Shown: one piece after another, positions 9,201 to 17,845 of the stretch
Layout of the letters: each line of letters opens with the position of its first letter
How positions within the stretch are numbered: the first letter of the stretch is position 1
Notes under the pieces: generated by a model
What the model was told of the DNA's origin: nothing
Database searches by the model: none
The model's input: the letters and a program-made list of their open reading frames with translations, nothing else
Position numbers and translations under genes: made by a program
Origin: Thermaurantimonas sp046299575
GTDB taxonomy: Bacteria; Bacteroidota; Bacteroidia; Flavobacteriales; Schleiferiaceae
Direction: 5' to 3'
DNA: 64,000 nt
Assembly (NCBI RefSeq): GCF_046299575.1
Contig: NZ_JBKBHX010000005.1
Coordinates: 62,001 to 126,000 of the forward strand

Positions 9201-9727
9201 ACTTTGAATCTACACAAGGAGTTGGAACTATTTTCTATGTAAAAATTCCGGTTAATGTCATAAAATTCAATGCAGAGGATCAGAGGAAAAATTCAATTGA
9301 AGAAGAGAGAAATCAGATTTTAGAATATTCAGAAAATCACAAAAATTACACCATCTTAATAGTAGAAGACAATATCGTAAATCAGCGATTACTTGTAAAC
9401 ATATTGGAGCGATTGGGATTCAATTACGATGTGGCAAACAATGGCTCTGAAGCTGTTATTAAAGTAAACCTGAAGAAATATGATTTGATTTTGATGGATT
9501 TACACATGCCGGAGGTGGATGGCTTCAGAGCAACTGAACTTATTCGGCTGAGTTCGGGAAATGCGACTTCGAGCAATGTGCCTATCATAGCTGTTACGGC
9601 CGATGTATTGCCTGAAACCTTAGAGCGCTGTGAAGCCATTGGCTTCAATTCATTTCTGAAAAAGCCTATGGAGATCTATCAACTGTACGCCATTCTAAAA
9701 AAACTCGTTGAAGGCAACTTTTCCTAA
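6215..9727 (+). CDS. Membrane-bound multi-PAS hybrid histidine kinase
   Basis: A 1170-residue sensor. About six membrane helices (residues 15-165) are followed by four or five PAS-like domains (about 175-775), a HisKA dimerisation domain with phospho-acceptor His802 in MSHEIRTPLN, an HATPase domain (N box LNQILNNLISNAIKF near 907, DTGIGI, GGTGLGLAI near 975), and a receiver domain from about 1047 whose phospho-acceptor is Asp1095 (LILMDLHMP), with TAD and KKP motifs complete. All catalytic residues are intact. No separate response regulator or Hpt gene lies nearby, so its output is encoded elsewhere. The ligand is unknown. Confidence 0.9.
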   Translation: MSEIQFTKKLLRSYTFFAAVSIAIYTPVIYYLGIYEVAYLAALLVVLMIVSYLLTFYNQFNLSRIIFFASIAGVIVASIISKKYLNGVSLYIFPLMAYTFVLTFSHEKEFRRLVSLIVFVAFLLIIVFLSFKENILFTLEYKIFYLLNFVLAFLLLSYLLGIISYKNIRREKALQENQANIQTIIDTIPQLVIQVDREYRIKSLNNRFAAIVKSLFDKKIAEGESILEFTFDTDTERVKKAIDLAFNGQQTIVEKRIKLKNHNDLWIQLHYLPVTVQNTITSVLLIVSDQTEYKKLLINANKLADIVAESPIPIFEINTNGLILYANSECANEFGLNTGNYVPSNWMDFIITVFDDEASETEIKFKNKFYRFIAKKDKAGETLRMYALDFTLIKENNSLLEQQKLFYESLLDVIPSDVVVLDSDLKYRFVNKYAIKDDSRRKWIIGKSDKEYFELRNFPQELYEQRREKLMKSIETRREIEWTEEFTINGEKKYFLRKVKPFYEEGKNSLLLLGYGTEITSQKIAENEIEKQKKLYREILNNLPISVFLKNLEGKYLFGNTHTLKYIGISEDQFVGKIDYDIYPSNLASEYRKTDIVAIEQGEHTFEEKLNTPWGIEYIYGGKKLIRLDEKESLILGFSIDVTDKIKSQLELKKQTELIEKFFDISPTLIYIKRADGSIYMANKATAKMFGYDSPDVIINKTPEDLHVKKEELAIWKLHDLKVLESNELHIFEETFTTPDNRVLWYLTHKIPFNIDENEKCILGVGVDITPLKNIQADLLELNRKAREAADAKMMFLSNMSHEIRTPLNAIIGFGQLLMQEELDDKVREFAKTILFAAKNLLSLINDILDYSKIQEGKFPVNFVSFNLNKFISNIESIFKLKAREKNIYFKIEKEFDENIIIQSDSTILNQILNNLISNAIKFTKIGGVKVIISVKDKNLNIEVHDTGIGISEDFKNKIFNTFEQENSQISREFGGTGLGLAITKKFVELLSGEIYFESTQGVGTIFYVKIPVNVIKFNAEDQRKNSIEEERNQILEYSENHKNYTILIVEDNIVNQRLLVNILERLGFNYDVANNGSEAVIKVNLKKYDLILMDLHMPEVDGFRATELIRLSSGNATSSNVPIIAVTADVLPETLERCEAIGFNSFLKKPMEIYQLYAILKKLVEGNFS

Positions 9728-9739
9728 TAGTGAAAGAAA

Positions 9740-9747
9740 TATTTTTG
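9740..9747 (+). promoter_or_regulatory. -7 box (TATTTTTG) for purN
   Basis: Exact TAnnTTTG match just after the kinase stop codon, ending 22 bases before the purN ATG. No strong -33 TTTG is visible. Confidence 0.5.
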
Positions 9748-9768
9748 TCGCGATTTTTAAAGTGTTGA

Positions 9769-10341
9769 ATGAAGCGAATAGCGGTTTTTGCCTCGGGAAG
9801 TGGTAGCAATGCTGAAAAGATTGCAAAGCATTTTGCTGACAGTGAAATAGGTAGAGTTACTCTTGTTTGCACAAACAATAAAAAAGCCGGAGTAATTGAC
9901 AGAATGAAAAAACTTGGAATTCCAGTTTACATCTTCACGCAAGAAGAACTTGAGAACGGAAACGTATTGTCTCGATTGCGTTCGGCTAAAATTGACTTCA
10001 TTGCTCTCGCTGGTTTTTTAAAGAAAATCCCGTCAGATATTTTAGATGCTTACGACTACAGAATTGTTAACATACATCCTGCCCTGTTACCCGATTACGG
10101 CGGTGAAGGTATGTATGGCATGCGTGTGCACGAGGCCGTGGTAGAAAACGGCGAAGAAGAAACCGGCATCACGATACATTATGTTAACGAGGAGTACGAC
10201 GACGGAGAGATTATCTTTCAAGCTAAAGTAGATATAGATCCAGAAGATACGCCGGAAGAAGTAGCCTACAAAGTTCAACAGCTGGAGCATGCCCATTATC
10301 CGGGTGTGATCGAATCCTTACTGCAAGAGTTGGATGACTGA
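9769..10341 (+). CDS. purN: Phosphoribosylglycinamide formyltransferase
   Basis: A 190-residue GAR transformylase. It has the N-terminal nucleotide-binding FASGSGSNAEKI loop and the catalytic region IVNIHPALLPDYGGEGMYG, with the conserved Asn, His and later Asp (EYDDGEII). It transfers formyl from 10-formyl-THF to GAR, step 3 of purine synthesis. The stop overlaps the rnhA start by 8 bases, so the two are co-translated. The other purine gene in the window, purK, is far away at the right edge. Confidence 0.95.
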   Translation: MKRIAVFASGSGSNAEKIAKHFADSEIGRVTLVCTNNKKAGVIDRMKKLGIPVYIFTQEELENGNVLSRLRSAKIDFIALAGFLKKIPSDILDAYDYRIVNIHPALLPDYGGEGMYGMRVHEAVVENGEEETGITIHYVNEEYDDGEIIFQAKVDIDPEDTPEEVAYKVQQLEHAHYPGVIESLLQELDD

Positions 10342-10825
10342 TCGCTCGCAGCCAGTCGTTAAGATATACACTGATGGAGCATGCTCGGGCAATCCGGGTC
10401 CTGGCGCCTATGTTGCAATATTGACTTTCAAAGACAAAGAGAAAATCCTTACGCGTCACTTTCGGCTTACTACTAACAACCGAATGGAACTTATGGCTGT
10501 GGTCGATGCCCTTAAAGCCATTAAAACCGAAGGTTTACCCGTAGAGATTTATTCTGATTCAAAATATGTAGTAGATGCCGTTAATCAACATTGGCTTACC
10601 AACTGGAAGCGCAAGGGCTGGAAAAAGGTGAAAAATGTGGATCTTTGGTTAGAATTTGACAAATTATATCAGAAGTTTAAGCCTAAACTTTTTTGGGTTA
10701 AGGGCCACAACAATCATCACTACAACGAACGCTGCGACCAAATGGCTGTCGAAGCACTCTCCAAACCAAATCCAGAAACAGATGTTATGTTCGAGAAATC
10801 ATTAGAGAATTCTGGATTTTTATGA
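10334..10825 (+). CDS. rnhA: Ribonuclease HI
   Basis: A 163-residue protein with the RNase H fold signatures: YTDGACSGNPGPGAY with the first catalytic Asp, NNRMELMAV with the catalytic Glu, YSDSKYVVDAV with the second Asp, and the late HNNHHYNERCDQMA segment with the His loop and final Asp. It removes RNA from RNA-DNA hybrids. It overlaps purN at its start and the next gene by four bases (ATGA) at its end. Confidence 0.95.
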   Translation: MTDRSQPVVKIYTDGACSGNPGPGAYVAILTFKDKEKILTRHFRLTTNNRMELMAVVDALKAIKTEGLPVEIYSDSKYVVDAVNQHWLTNWKRKGWKKVKNVDLWLEFDKLYQKFKPKLFWVKGHNNHHYNERCDQMAVEALSKPNPETDVMFEKSLENSGFL

Positions 10826-11409
10826 TGCGACGTTTGTTTCTTTTCTTTTTTCAGCTAATTCCAATTTTGTTTTACGCTCAGTACACCCCATCAGAAGTTG
10901 ATTTTTGGCGAGTAAAAACCACTAGGCAAAACATGCTGATACTTGGTGGCTGGGCTTTGGGAAACATAGGTGTTGGCATAGCCGGAATGAATGCTACAAC
11001 GGGTAACGCTTATTACTTCCACCAGATGAATATGGCCTGGAATGTAGTAAACTTTGGAATTGCTACTGCCGGATATTTCTTTACAAAACCTCAGACCAGT
11101 GCCACCAATACATCCGTAGCAAATGCGCTTATTGATCTTGAAAATACTCTGATGCTCAATACCGGTCTCGACCTTGCTTACATCACAGCCGGCCTTGCTT
11201 TGGTCGAACTTTCTAAAAACAGTGCCTATATTTCTCCCGAAAGATTTCGTGGCTTTGGCACTTCGCTAATTTTACAGGGCGCATTTTTAGGTGTTTTCGA
11301 CCTTTATCAATACATTGTGTTTCACAAGAAAAGAAAGGTTTTTTTGGAAAGTCGATTCTCTTTATTACAATTTGAGCCAAGTATTAATGGCTTGGTTATA
11401 CGATTTTAA
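10822..11409 (+). CDS. Exported membrane protein of unknown function (DUF6992-like)
   Basis: A 195-residue protein beginning with a signal-peptide-like segment ending in FYAQ, then about four hydrophobic stretches (residues 38-55, 72-88, 115-130 and 143-160). It resembles small Bacteroidota proteins annotated as DUF6992, but I am unsure of that family name. No catalytic motif is seen. ATG overlaps the rnhA stop by four bases. Only one base separates it from the convergent sigma-factor gene. Confidence 0.6.
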   Translation: MMRRLFLFFFQLIPILFYAQYTPSEVDFWRVKTTRQNMLILGGWALGNIGVGIAGMNATTGNAYYFHQMNMAWNVVNFGIATAGYFFTKPQTSATNTSVANALIDLENTLMLNTGLDLAYITAGLALVELSKNSAYISPERFRGFGTSLILQGAFLGVFDLYQYIVFHKKRKVFLESRFSLLQFEPSINGLVIRF

Positions 11410-11410
11410 A

Positions 11411-12010
11411 TCATTCAGATACAGGAAGGTCTATCTTAACCTTGTGCTTGTTGATGAGCTTGCGCAGGTTAATCAAGGCATAGCGCATACGACCTAATGC
11501 CGTATTTATGCTTACAGAAGTGATTTCGGCAATTTCTTTAAAGCTCAAATCTTCATAAATACGCATTTCCAGCACCTGTCGCTGGTCAGGCGGCAACATG
11601 GCTATGAGCTTTTTAAGGTCGGCTTCTGTTTGTTCACAGATCACCTGTGATTCCCAACTGGGCACTGTGGCTTTGATGCGGGTAAAAATGGACTTTTGGT
11701 CGATGGTTTCGCTTACAAAATTTGTCCTGTTGGTCTTTCTGAAGTGATCGATGATGTAGTTGTGCGAAATGCGCAACACCCAATTGATAAACTTCCCCTC
11801 TTCGTTGTATCGGCCAAGTTTCAGCGTATTTATGACTTTTATGAAAACATCTTGAAATATGTCATCGGCCAAGTCATCGTCTTTCACTTTCGACAAGATA
11901 TACTGATACACTTTCTTCTGGTGGCGAGAAAGGAGATGCGCAAACGCACCTTCATTACCCGCAGCATACAATTCGATGAGCTGTTGATCGGAAAGGTTGT
12001 GGTAAGCCAT
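11411..12010 (-). CDS. ECF (sigma-70 family) RNA polymerase sigma factor
   Basis: A 199-residue ECF sigma. Region 2 (about residues 20-90) contains DDLADDIFQDVFIKVINTL and the WVLRISHNYIIDHFRK core-binding/-10 segment; region 4 (about 130-185) contains LPPDQRQVLEMRIYEDLSFKEIAEI and a helix-turn-helix. No anti-sigma gene adjoins it: the upstream neighbour is divergent uvrA and the downstream neighbour converges. Its regulator must be elsewhere or it is controlled by expression. Confidence 0.92.
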   Translation of the reverse strand: MAYHNLSDQQLIELYAAGNEGAFAHLLSRHQKKVYQYILSKVKDDDLADDIFQDVFIKVINTLKLGRYNEEGKFINWVLRISHNYIIDHFRKTNRTNFVSETIDQKSIFTRIKATVPSWESQVICEQTEADLKKLIAMLPPDQRQVLEMRIYEDLSFKEIAEITSVSINTALGRMRYALINLRKLINKHKVKIDLPVSE

Positions 12011-12146
12011 AACTACTTCTTTTACAGTTTTTTAAATCCAATTAAGTGGTATTAGAAGTAGTTTTTCCCGATAGGCTTACAGATTTTTGAATTTGCTTTT
12101 ACAAATATAAAAGAATTATTAAACAATTCTGCAAATAGGCTTATTA

Positions 12147-12154
12147 TACTTTTG
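12147..12154 (+). promoter_or_regulatory. -7 box (TACTTTTG) for uvrA
   Basis: Exact TAnnTTTG match ending 24 bases before the uvrA ATG. The -33 region has no clear TTTG. I see no recognisable LexA-type operator around it. Confidence 0.5.
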
Positions 12155-12177
12155 CTTTCATTTTTACGCAGAAACGA

Positions 12178-14976
12178 ATGACCGATAAAAATGTACGGGA
12201 AAGCAAGGAGTTTATTACCATTCGTGGAGCCCGTATGCACAATCTGAAAAATGTATCCGTATCTATTCCGAGATCTCGATTTGTCGTTATTACGGGTGTA
12301 TCAGGTAGTGGAAAATCATCACTTGCCTTTGATACACTGTATGCTGAAGGGCACAGGCGCTATGTAGAAAGCCTTTCGTCGTATGCCCGGCAGTTTACGG
12401 GTAAGCTGACCAAACCCGATGTGGATTTTATATCTGGTCTGGCCCCTGCAATAGCCATTCAACAAAAAGTAACGAGCAGAAACTCCCGAAGTACGGTAGG
12501 AACCAGCACTGAGATTTACGACTATTTAAAGCTGTTGTTTGCTCGCATCGGTCAGACATATTCACCAATCAGCGGAAAGCTGGTAAAACGCCATACCGTT
12601 TCAGATGTGGTCGATTACGTGACATTGCTCGAAGAAGGGATGCGATTTTTACTTGCCTTCAATTACCAACCTGGAGAAGGAAGGAGCATAGCTGATGCAC
12701 TTAAAATTTTGAAGCAGCAAGGCTATGTGCGACTTTTTTACGAAGGCAATGTCATTAAAATTGACGAATATGTGCCTCAGAAGGAGAACTTTCTAAAGGT
12801 AGTAGTTGATAGAGGCACAACCGGGCCAGCTGACGAAGAAGAGCTTAGTCGCCTGGCTGATTCAGTGCAGACGGCTTTTTTTGAGGGCAGAGGGAGCTGT
12901 GAATTGATTTTTCCAGACCGGCCGGAGTATAATCGGATATTTTCCAATCAATTTTCGGAAGACGGAATTCAGTTTGAAGAGCCGACTGTACATCTTTTTA
13001 GCTTCAATACCCCTTACGGTGCATGCCCTACATGTGAAGGCTGGGGCAGTGTGATCGGTATCGATGAAAGTCTGGTTATACCGGATCAAAACCTATCTAT
13101 CTTCGACGGATGTGTAGCTCCCTGGCGTACCGAAGGCATGCGCACCTGGCTTGCACAGGTGATCAAAGGTGCCGAAAAAGCCAGCCTTCCTATCCACAAA
13201 CCTTATCGAATGCTCACTCCTGAACAAAGAGACATGCTCTGGAGGGGAACTCGGTATTTCTCAGGTATCAATGACTTTTTTAAAGAGATTGAGTCCAATC
13301 TGCATAAAATTCAATACAGGGTTCTCCTTTCGCGCTACAGAGGGCGTACTACCTGTCCCGATTGCAAAGGAAGCAGACTCAGAAAAGAAGCTCACTATGT
13401 CAAAGTTCAGGGGTACTCTATTGCTCAACTGGCTGACATGCAAGCTGATGAGCTTCTGAGGCTGATAAATTCCTGGACTTTTGAACCTTATGAAGAAAAA
13501 ATTGCAGAAAGGTTGTTGAAAGAAATTACTTCAAGGCTGCAGTATCTGTGCGATGTAGGTCTTGGGTATCTCACGTTAAACAGACGCAGCGACACACTTT
13601 CTGGAGGCGAAACACAGCGCATACAGCTCACCACTTCTCTTGGCAGCAGCCTGGTTGGCTCTATGTACATTCTCGACGAGCCCAGCATTGGGCTGCACAG
13701 CAGAGATACCGAAAGGCTCATCGGCATCTTAAAGCGCCTAAAAGCGCTTGGTAACACCGTAATCGTGGTAGAGCATGACGAAGACGTTATGCTCGCCTCT
13801 GACTACCTGATCGATATGGGACCTGGTGCAGGAAGTTTCGGAGGACAAGTCGTCTTTGCCGGGGAACCGTCAGAATTAAAAAATGCCGATAGCCTGACGG
13901 CACAGTATCTGAACGGAAAATTGGAGATAGAAATCCCCAAAGTGCGTCGCAAGCCGCTTGATTTCATTGTCATTGAGGAAGCTTATCAAAACAACTTAAA
14001 ATCAGTAACAGCCCGTTTGGCAGTAGGATGTCTGAATGCAGTAACGGGTGTAAGCGGATCGGGAAAATCAACACTTATCAATGAAATTCTTTATCCGGCC
14101 GTATTGAGAGCCTTTGATCTTCCGGGCGAAAAGCCAGGCTTACACAAGGCTGTTCATATTCCGAAGAAATTCATCAAAAAAGTAGAATTTGTCGATCAAA
14201 ACCCCATTGGAAAATCTTCGCGCAGCAATCCGGTAACTTACATCAAAGCTTTTGACGGTATCAGAGAGCTCTTTGCCAACCAAAAATTATCAATGCTTCG
14301 CGGCTATTCTGCACGTCATTTTTCGTTTAATGTACCTGGCGGAAGGTGTGAAGCCTGTGAGGGTGAAGGCGTTATTACTGTAGAGATGCAATTTATGGCC
14401 GATGTACACTTGGTGTGCGAAGAGTGCAACGGACAGCGTTACAAAAAAGATGTGCTCGAAGTTAAAGTTCAAGACAAGTCAATCTACGACATTCTGGAGT
14501 TGACCATCGATGATGCGTTTGACTTTTTCCGGTCAAATGGTGCAGACAGAATTGCAAATCAGCTTAAGCCACTCATTGATGTAGGTCTGGGCTACATCAA
14601 GTTGGGTCAGTCGGGCAGTACGCTTAGTGGGGGTGAAGCACAGAGGCTGAAATTAGCCACTTTTTTAGCTCACGGAAGTAACAGCGAACCCACTCTTTTT
14701 ATCTTCGATGAGCCAACGACCGGACTGCACTTTCACGACGTCAAAAAATTGCTGGATGCCTTGAATGCCTTAATCGCTAAAGGCCATACTGTAGTGGTAA
14801 TTGAGCATCACCCCGACGTTATTAAGTGTGCCGACTGGATTGTTGATCTTGGGCCCGAAGGTGGTACTGGTGGTGGGGAACTGCTGTTTGAAGGTACGCC
14901 TGAAGAACTCCTTCAGTGCGAGCGCTCATATACAGCTAAATATTTGGCCAAAAAGTTGATACCAGCGGGGGTGTAA
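12178..14976 (+). CDS. uvrA: Excinuclease ABC subunit A
   Basis: A 932-residue protein (family about 940). It has two ABC ATPase halves: Walker A GVSGSGKSSLAF near residue 40 and GVSGSGKSTLINE near residue 624, with signature LSGGETQRIQL and LSGGEAQRLKL and two DEP Walker B motifs. The C-terminal zinc module CEACEGEG...CEECNG is complete. The first zinc module is unusual: only the second CxxC pair (CPTCEGWG, about 281) is present, while the place of the first pair reads FSEDGIQFEEP. UvrA recognises bulky DNA lesions and loads UvrB. It stands alone behind its own promoter. Confidence 0.97.
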   Translation: MTDKNVRESKEFITIRGARMHNLKNVSVSIPRSRFVVITGVSGSGKSSLAFDTLYAEGHRRYVESLSSYARQFTGKLTKPDVDFISGLAPAIAIQQKVTSRNSRSTVGTSTEIYDYLKLLFARIGQTYSPISGKLVKRHTVSDVVDYVTLLEEGMRFLLAFNYQPGEGRSIADALKILKQQGYVRLFYEGNVIKIDEYVPQKENFLKVVVDRGTTGPADEEELSRLADSVQTAFFEGRGSCELIFPDRPEYNRIFSNQFSEDGIQFEEPTVHLFSFNTPYGACPTCEGWGSVIGIDESLVIPDQNLSIFDGCVAPWRTEGMRTWLAQVIKGAEKASLPIHKPYRMLTPEQRDMLWRGTRYFSGINDFFKEIESNLHKIQYRVLLSRYRGRTTCPDCKGSRLRKEAHYVKVQGYSIAQLADMQADELLRLINSWTFEPYEEKIAERLLKEITSRLQYLCDVGLGYLTLNRRSDTLSGGETQRIQLTTSLGSSLVGSMYILDEPSIGLHSRDTERLIGILKRLKALGNTVIVVEHDEDVMLASDYLIDMGPGAGSFGGQVVFAGEPSELKNADSLTAQYLNGKLEIEIPKVRRKPLDFIVIEEAYQNNLKSVTARLAVGCLNAVTGVSGSGKSTLINEILYPAVLRAFDLPGEKPGLHKAVHIPKKFIKKVEFVDQNPIGKSSRSNPVTYIKAFDGIRELFANQKLSMLRGYSARHFSFNVPGGRCEACEGEGVITVEMQFMADVHLVCEECNGQRYKKDVLEVKVQDKSIYDILELTIDDAFDFFRSNGADRIANQLKPLIDVGLGYIKLGQSGSTLSGGEAQRLKLATFLAHGSNSEPTLFIFDEPTTGLHFHDVKKLLDALNALIAKGHTVVVIEHHPDVIKCADWIVDLGPEGGTGGGELLFEGTPEELLQCERSYTAKYLAKKLIPAGV

Positions 14977-15016
14977 TCAACACGCACTGCACGGTTTTAC
15001 TCTTTAAGGTCACTTG

Positions 15017-15024
15017 TACATTTG
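15017..15024 (+). promoter_or_regulatory. -7 box (TACATTTG) for the glycan-modification operon
   Basis: Exact TAnnTTTG match about 40 bases after uvrA. It ends 24 bases before a TTG and 27 bases before a GTG that could start the toroid gene. A TTTT run 18 bases upstream is a weak -33. Confidence 0.4.
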
Positions 15025-15047
15025 TGGCTGGTCACTTAACATCTTTA

Positions 15048-16235
15048 TTGGTGGTAGATTCTGTTTTTAGATACCTTAAATATGGTTTTTACATTTTATC
15101 CTCGCACTCAAAGCTGAAAGCGATGATGCATACCTTGTGGCCTCCGGTGATGGATAACTCTGATGCACCCGATAAAAGAAAAGTGGAGTGCGCCGTACAG
15201 ATCGCAGTAGATTGGCTGATCTACAATCAGCTACAAGGAAAAGACGGTGGATTTGCCACTTTTGACTTTGCTACCGGCTGGACTTCTTCCTATCCTGAAA
15301 CCACGGGGTATATCTCTGAAACTTTTCTTAAGTGGTCTCAACTTAGAAAAAACGAAAAAATAGCGAAAGCTGCGGAGAGGGCACTCGATTGGCTTATTTA
15401 CATTCAAAAACCATCGGGTGGATGGGCTGGTGGCTACATCAGTGAAAACAGGCCCGAAATCGTTTTTAACACCGGTCAGGTACTTCGAGGGTTAATTCTA
15501 GGTTATTTGTTTTTTAAAAAAAATGATTATTTCGATGCTGCCAGAAGAGCGGCCGATTGGCTGGTGAATATTCAACACCCAGACGGATTTTGGGACAAAC
15601 ATGTGTATATGAATGCTGTACGGGTGTACGATACTTATGTAGCAGCACCTATTTTTGAATTTGGGGATCTATGCAATGACTCTAGGTACAAACAGGCGGC
15701 TGTAAAAAATGCTTTTTGGGTAATAAGACATAAACAATTGCCAAATGGATGGTTTGTAGATGCTGACAATACTTTGAAGCACAACGACAAGCCAATTTTG
15801 CACACCATTGCATACACGCTCGACGGACTTCTGGACATAGCGATGCATACTGGAAATGAAGAGATCTTCAATAGTTCATTGAAAACAGCATTGGCCGTCG
15901 AGCAGAAACTGAAAGCAGAAAAGATGCTGAAAGGTCGATATGATCGGAAATGGATAGGCTATCGAAGTATTTGCAACACAGGTGTAGCACAAGTGGCTAT
16001 TGTTTTTGCAAAGCTGTACCTAAAAACCGGCGAATCGCACTGGAAAACTTCCTACAATAGTCTGATTAACTATCTGCTACAACAGCAGCTGACTATGGTG
16101 CAAGATCCAAGGCTGAGAGGAGCATTAACGGGTAGTTCCCCTATTTGGGGGAGATATGAACCCTTCAGATTGCCAAATTGGGGGGTGAAGTATTTAATAG
16201 ATGCCCTGATGTACAACGATTTAGTTAACGGGTAA
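15048..16235 (+). CDS. Alpha/alpha-toroid protein, probably polysaccharide-linked
   Basis: A protein of about 395 residues built of repeated helical hairpins with recurring A.DWLI..Q...GG and W..NIQ.PDG.W patterns (about residues 65, 120 and 175 of the longest frame). This is the signature of an (alpha/alpha) toroid as in six-hairpin glycosidases, terpene cyclases and glucuronyl C5-epimerases. The DxDD motif of terpene cyclases is absent. The conserved end (RYEPFRLPNWGVKYLIDALM) suggests a specific family I cannot name. The start is uncertain: an upstream GTG (15024) lies inside a -7 box, so 15048/15051 or ATG 15123 are preferred. It is followed after 4 bases by the acyltransferase, so probably one operon. 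Confidence 0.6.
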   Translation: MVVDSVFRYLKYGFYILSSHSKLKAMMHTLWPPVMDNSDAPDKRKVECAVQIAVDWLIYNQLQGKDGGFATFDFATGWTSSYPETTGYISETFLKWSQLRKNEKIAKAAERALDWLIYIQKPSGGWAGGYISENRPEIVFNTGQVLRGLILGYLFFKKNDYFDAARRAADWLVNIQHPDGFWDKHVYMNAVRVYDTYVAAPIFEFGDLCNDSRYKQAAVKNAFWVIRHKQLPNGWFVDADNTLKHNDKPILHTIAYTLDGLLDIAMHTGNEEIFNSSLKTALAVEQKLKAEKMLKGRYDRKWIGYRSICNTGVAQVAIVFAKLYLKTGESHWKTSYNSLINYLLQQQLTMVQDPRLRGALTGSSPIWGRYEPFRLPNWGVKYLIDALMYNDLVNG

Positions 16236-16239
16236 ATCC

Positions 16240-17136
16240 ATGAGAGATCTGCTGCGCACACTTACTCCAGACTTTTTACTCACCCTTTACAGAAAATACA
16301 AAAAAGAAAAAGTACGTAAAAACCTTGCTGATAAGGCTAAAAGAGGAGATGTAATTACTACAAAAGTACTAATCGACCAGCTTAAGTGTATGGGCATAAA
16401 ACAGGGAGACTCTGTATTGGTGCATAGTGCCATGAGTCGCATGGGCTGCCTGGAAAATGGCCCTCGAACCCTAATAGATGCTCTGCTAGATGTAGTTGGC
16501 TCCAATGGCAATATCTTAATGCCCACATCGCCCAACCCAGCACTACAACTGGACTACGTGCGTCAACATCCGCACTTCGATGCGCGCAACGACCCATCTG
16601 CTATGGGTGCTATCACCGAGTATTTTAGAAAAATGCCCGGTACCATACGCTCGCTCAGCCCTACGGAGCCTGTAAATGCTTTAGGCCCGCTTGCTGAATG
16701 GCTCACTGAAGGCCACCGAGGAAGACTCACACCCTACGACAGCTATTCGCCCTTTTTTCGACTTACCGAGGTGCGAGGAAAAATCCTTTATGTGGGTGTC
16801 ACCCTCGCTCAAGCAGGCACGAGCTTGCATCTGCTGGAAGATGCCGTAGAAAAGTTTCCATATCCGGTGTATTATTTTGAAGTGTTTAATGTAAAAGTAA
16901 CTGATTTAAAGGGAGAAACATACCAACAGCAAATCAAAGTACACAACCCAGCTCAATCAGCTAAGAGGCAATGCGATGCATTGATACCTATGTTTGTAGA
17001 AAAATCGGTTATGCAAAGAGTTCAACTGGGCGAAGCCCCTACCCTACTGGCAGATGCAGCCGGCATGTTTCGTGTAATGCTGGAAGCATATATGACTAAA
17101 GGTATAACGATGTACACCCCTTATGGACGAGACTAA
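16240..17136 (+). CDS. AAC(3)-family N-acyltransferase, glycan cluster type
   Basis: A 298-residue member of the aminoglycoside 3-N-acetyltransferase superfamily: VLVHSAMSRMG near residue 60, NGNILMPTSPNPA, DPSAMGAITEYFRKMPG, RSLSPTEPVNALG, and TSLHLLEDAV with the catalytic-type histidine near residue 195. Members found in surface-polysaccharide clusters acetylate amino sugars, and this context (toroid, SDR, glycosyltransferases) fits that better than drug resistance. The 3' end overlaps the SDR gene by 14 bases. Confidence 0.75.
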   Translation: MRDLLRTLTPDFLLTLYRKYKKEKVRKNLADKAKRGDVITTKVLIDQLKCMGIKQGDSVLVHSAMSRMGCLENGPRTLIDALLDVVGSNGNILMPTSPNPALQLDYVRQHPHFDARNDPSAMGAITEYFRKMPGTIRSLSPTEPVNALGPLAEWLTEGHRGRLTPYDSYSPFFRLTEVRGKILYVGVTLAQAGTSLHLLEDAVEKFPYPVYYFEVFNVKVTDLKGETYQQQIKVHNPAQSAKRQCDALIPMFVEKSVMQRVQLGEAPTLLADAAGMFRVMLEAYMTKGITMYTPYGRD

Positions 17137-17845
17137 AAAAAATCTCCTGCTTACTGGAGCCTCTGGTGGGATTGGTCGTGCAATCATCCCAGTATTGGCA
17201 GAGGCCGGGTACAACCTTTACTTGCAAGCATATAGGCAAGCTGAAGCTTTGATGGAATTTTTAAAAGAAAAAAGGATCGATGCTGTAGTAGTGCGCCAAT
17301 CGCTGCGCACTGCTGATGATGTACGAGAAATGCGAGAAAAAATCGCCGAGCCTATACAAGTGCTGGTGGCAAATGCTGGCATCAGTCGGTCAGCACCAGC
17401 CCACAAGATGAATGAAAGCGATTGGCAAGAGACTCTCGATGTGAACTTATCAGTACCCTTCTATTTGGCTCAGACGTTCTTCCCCGAAATGCGAGCAGCT
17501 GGTTTCGGCAGGGTGATTTTTATATCGTCGGTAGTTGGTGCTACTTTGGTGCGAGGCACTGCAGCTTATGCTGCCTCTAAGGCAGGCTTAATGGGCCTGG
17601 CAAGAGCACTGGCTGCTGATTGGTCTGCCTTTGGCATCACCGTGAATTGTGTAGCACCCGGATATATGGATACTGGAATGATCGAACAAATACCTGAAAA
17701 TATATTACCCCTCTTTCGTGACAAAAGCGTGCAAGGCAGGCTTGGGCCGGCCGAAGAAATCGGTTATGCCGTCGCCTACCTAGCTTCAGAAAAGAGCAGC
17801 TTTATTACCGGGCAAACCCTGCACATCAACGGCGGAATTATTTAG
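17123..17845 (+). CDS. SDR-family reductase (FabG-like)
   Basis: A 240-residue short-chain dehydrogenase: NAD(P)-binding TGASGGIG at residue 10, NAGIS near 85, catalytic Ser in ISSVVG near 137, and YAASK near 150, then PG..DT. It is close in pattern to 3-oxoacyl-ACP reductase, but its fusion by overlap to an AAC(3)-type acyltransferase suggests reduction of a sugar or acyl precursor for glycan decoration. The actual substrate is unknown. Confidence 0.8.
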   Translation: MDETKKNLLLTGASGGIGRAIIPVLAEAGYNLYLQAYRQAEALMEFLKEKRIDAVVVRQSLRTADDVREMREKIAEPIQVLVANAGISRSAPAHKMNESDWQETLDVNLSVPFYLAQTFFPEMRAAGFGRVIFISSVVGATLVRGTAAYAASKAGLMGLARALAADWSAFGITVNCVAPGYMDTGMIEQIPENILPLFRDKSVQGRLGPAEEIGYAVAYLASEKSSFITGQTLHINGGII

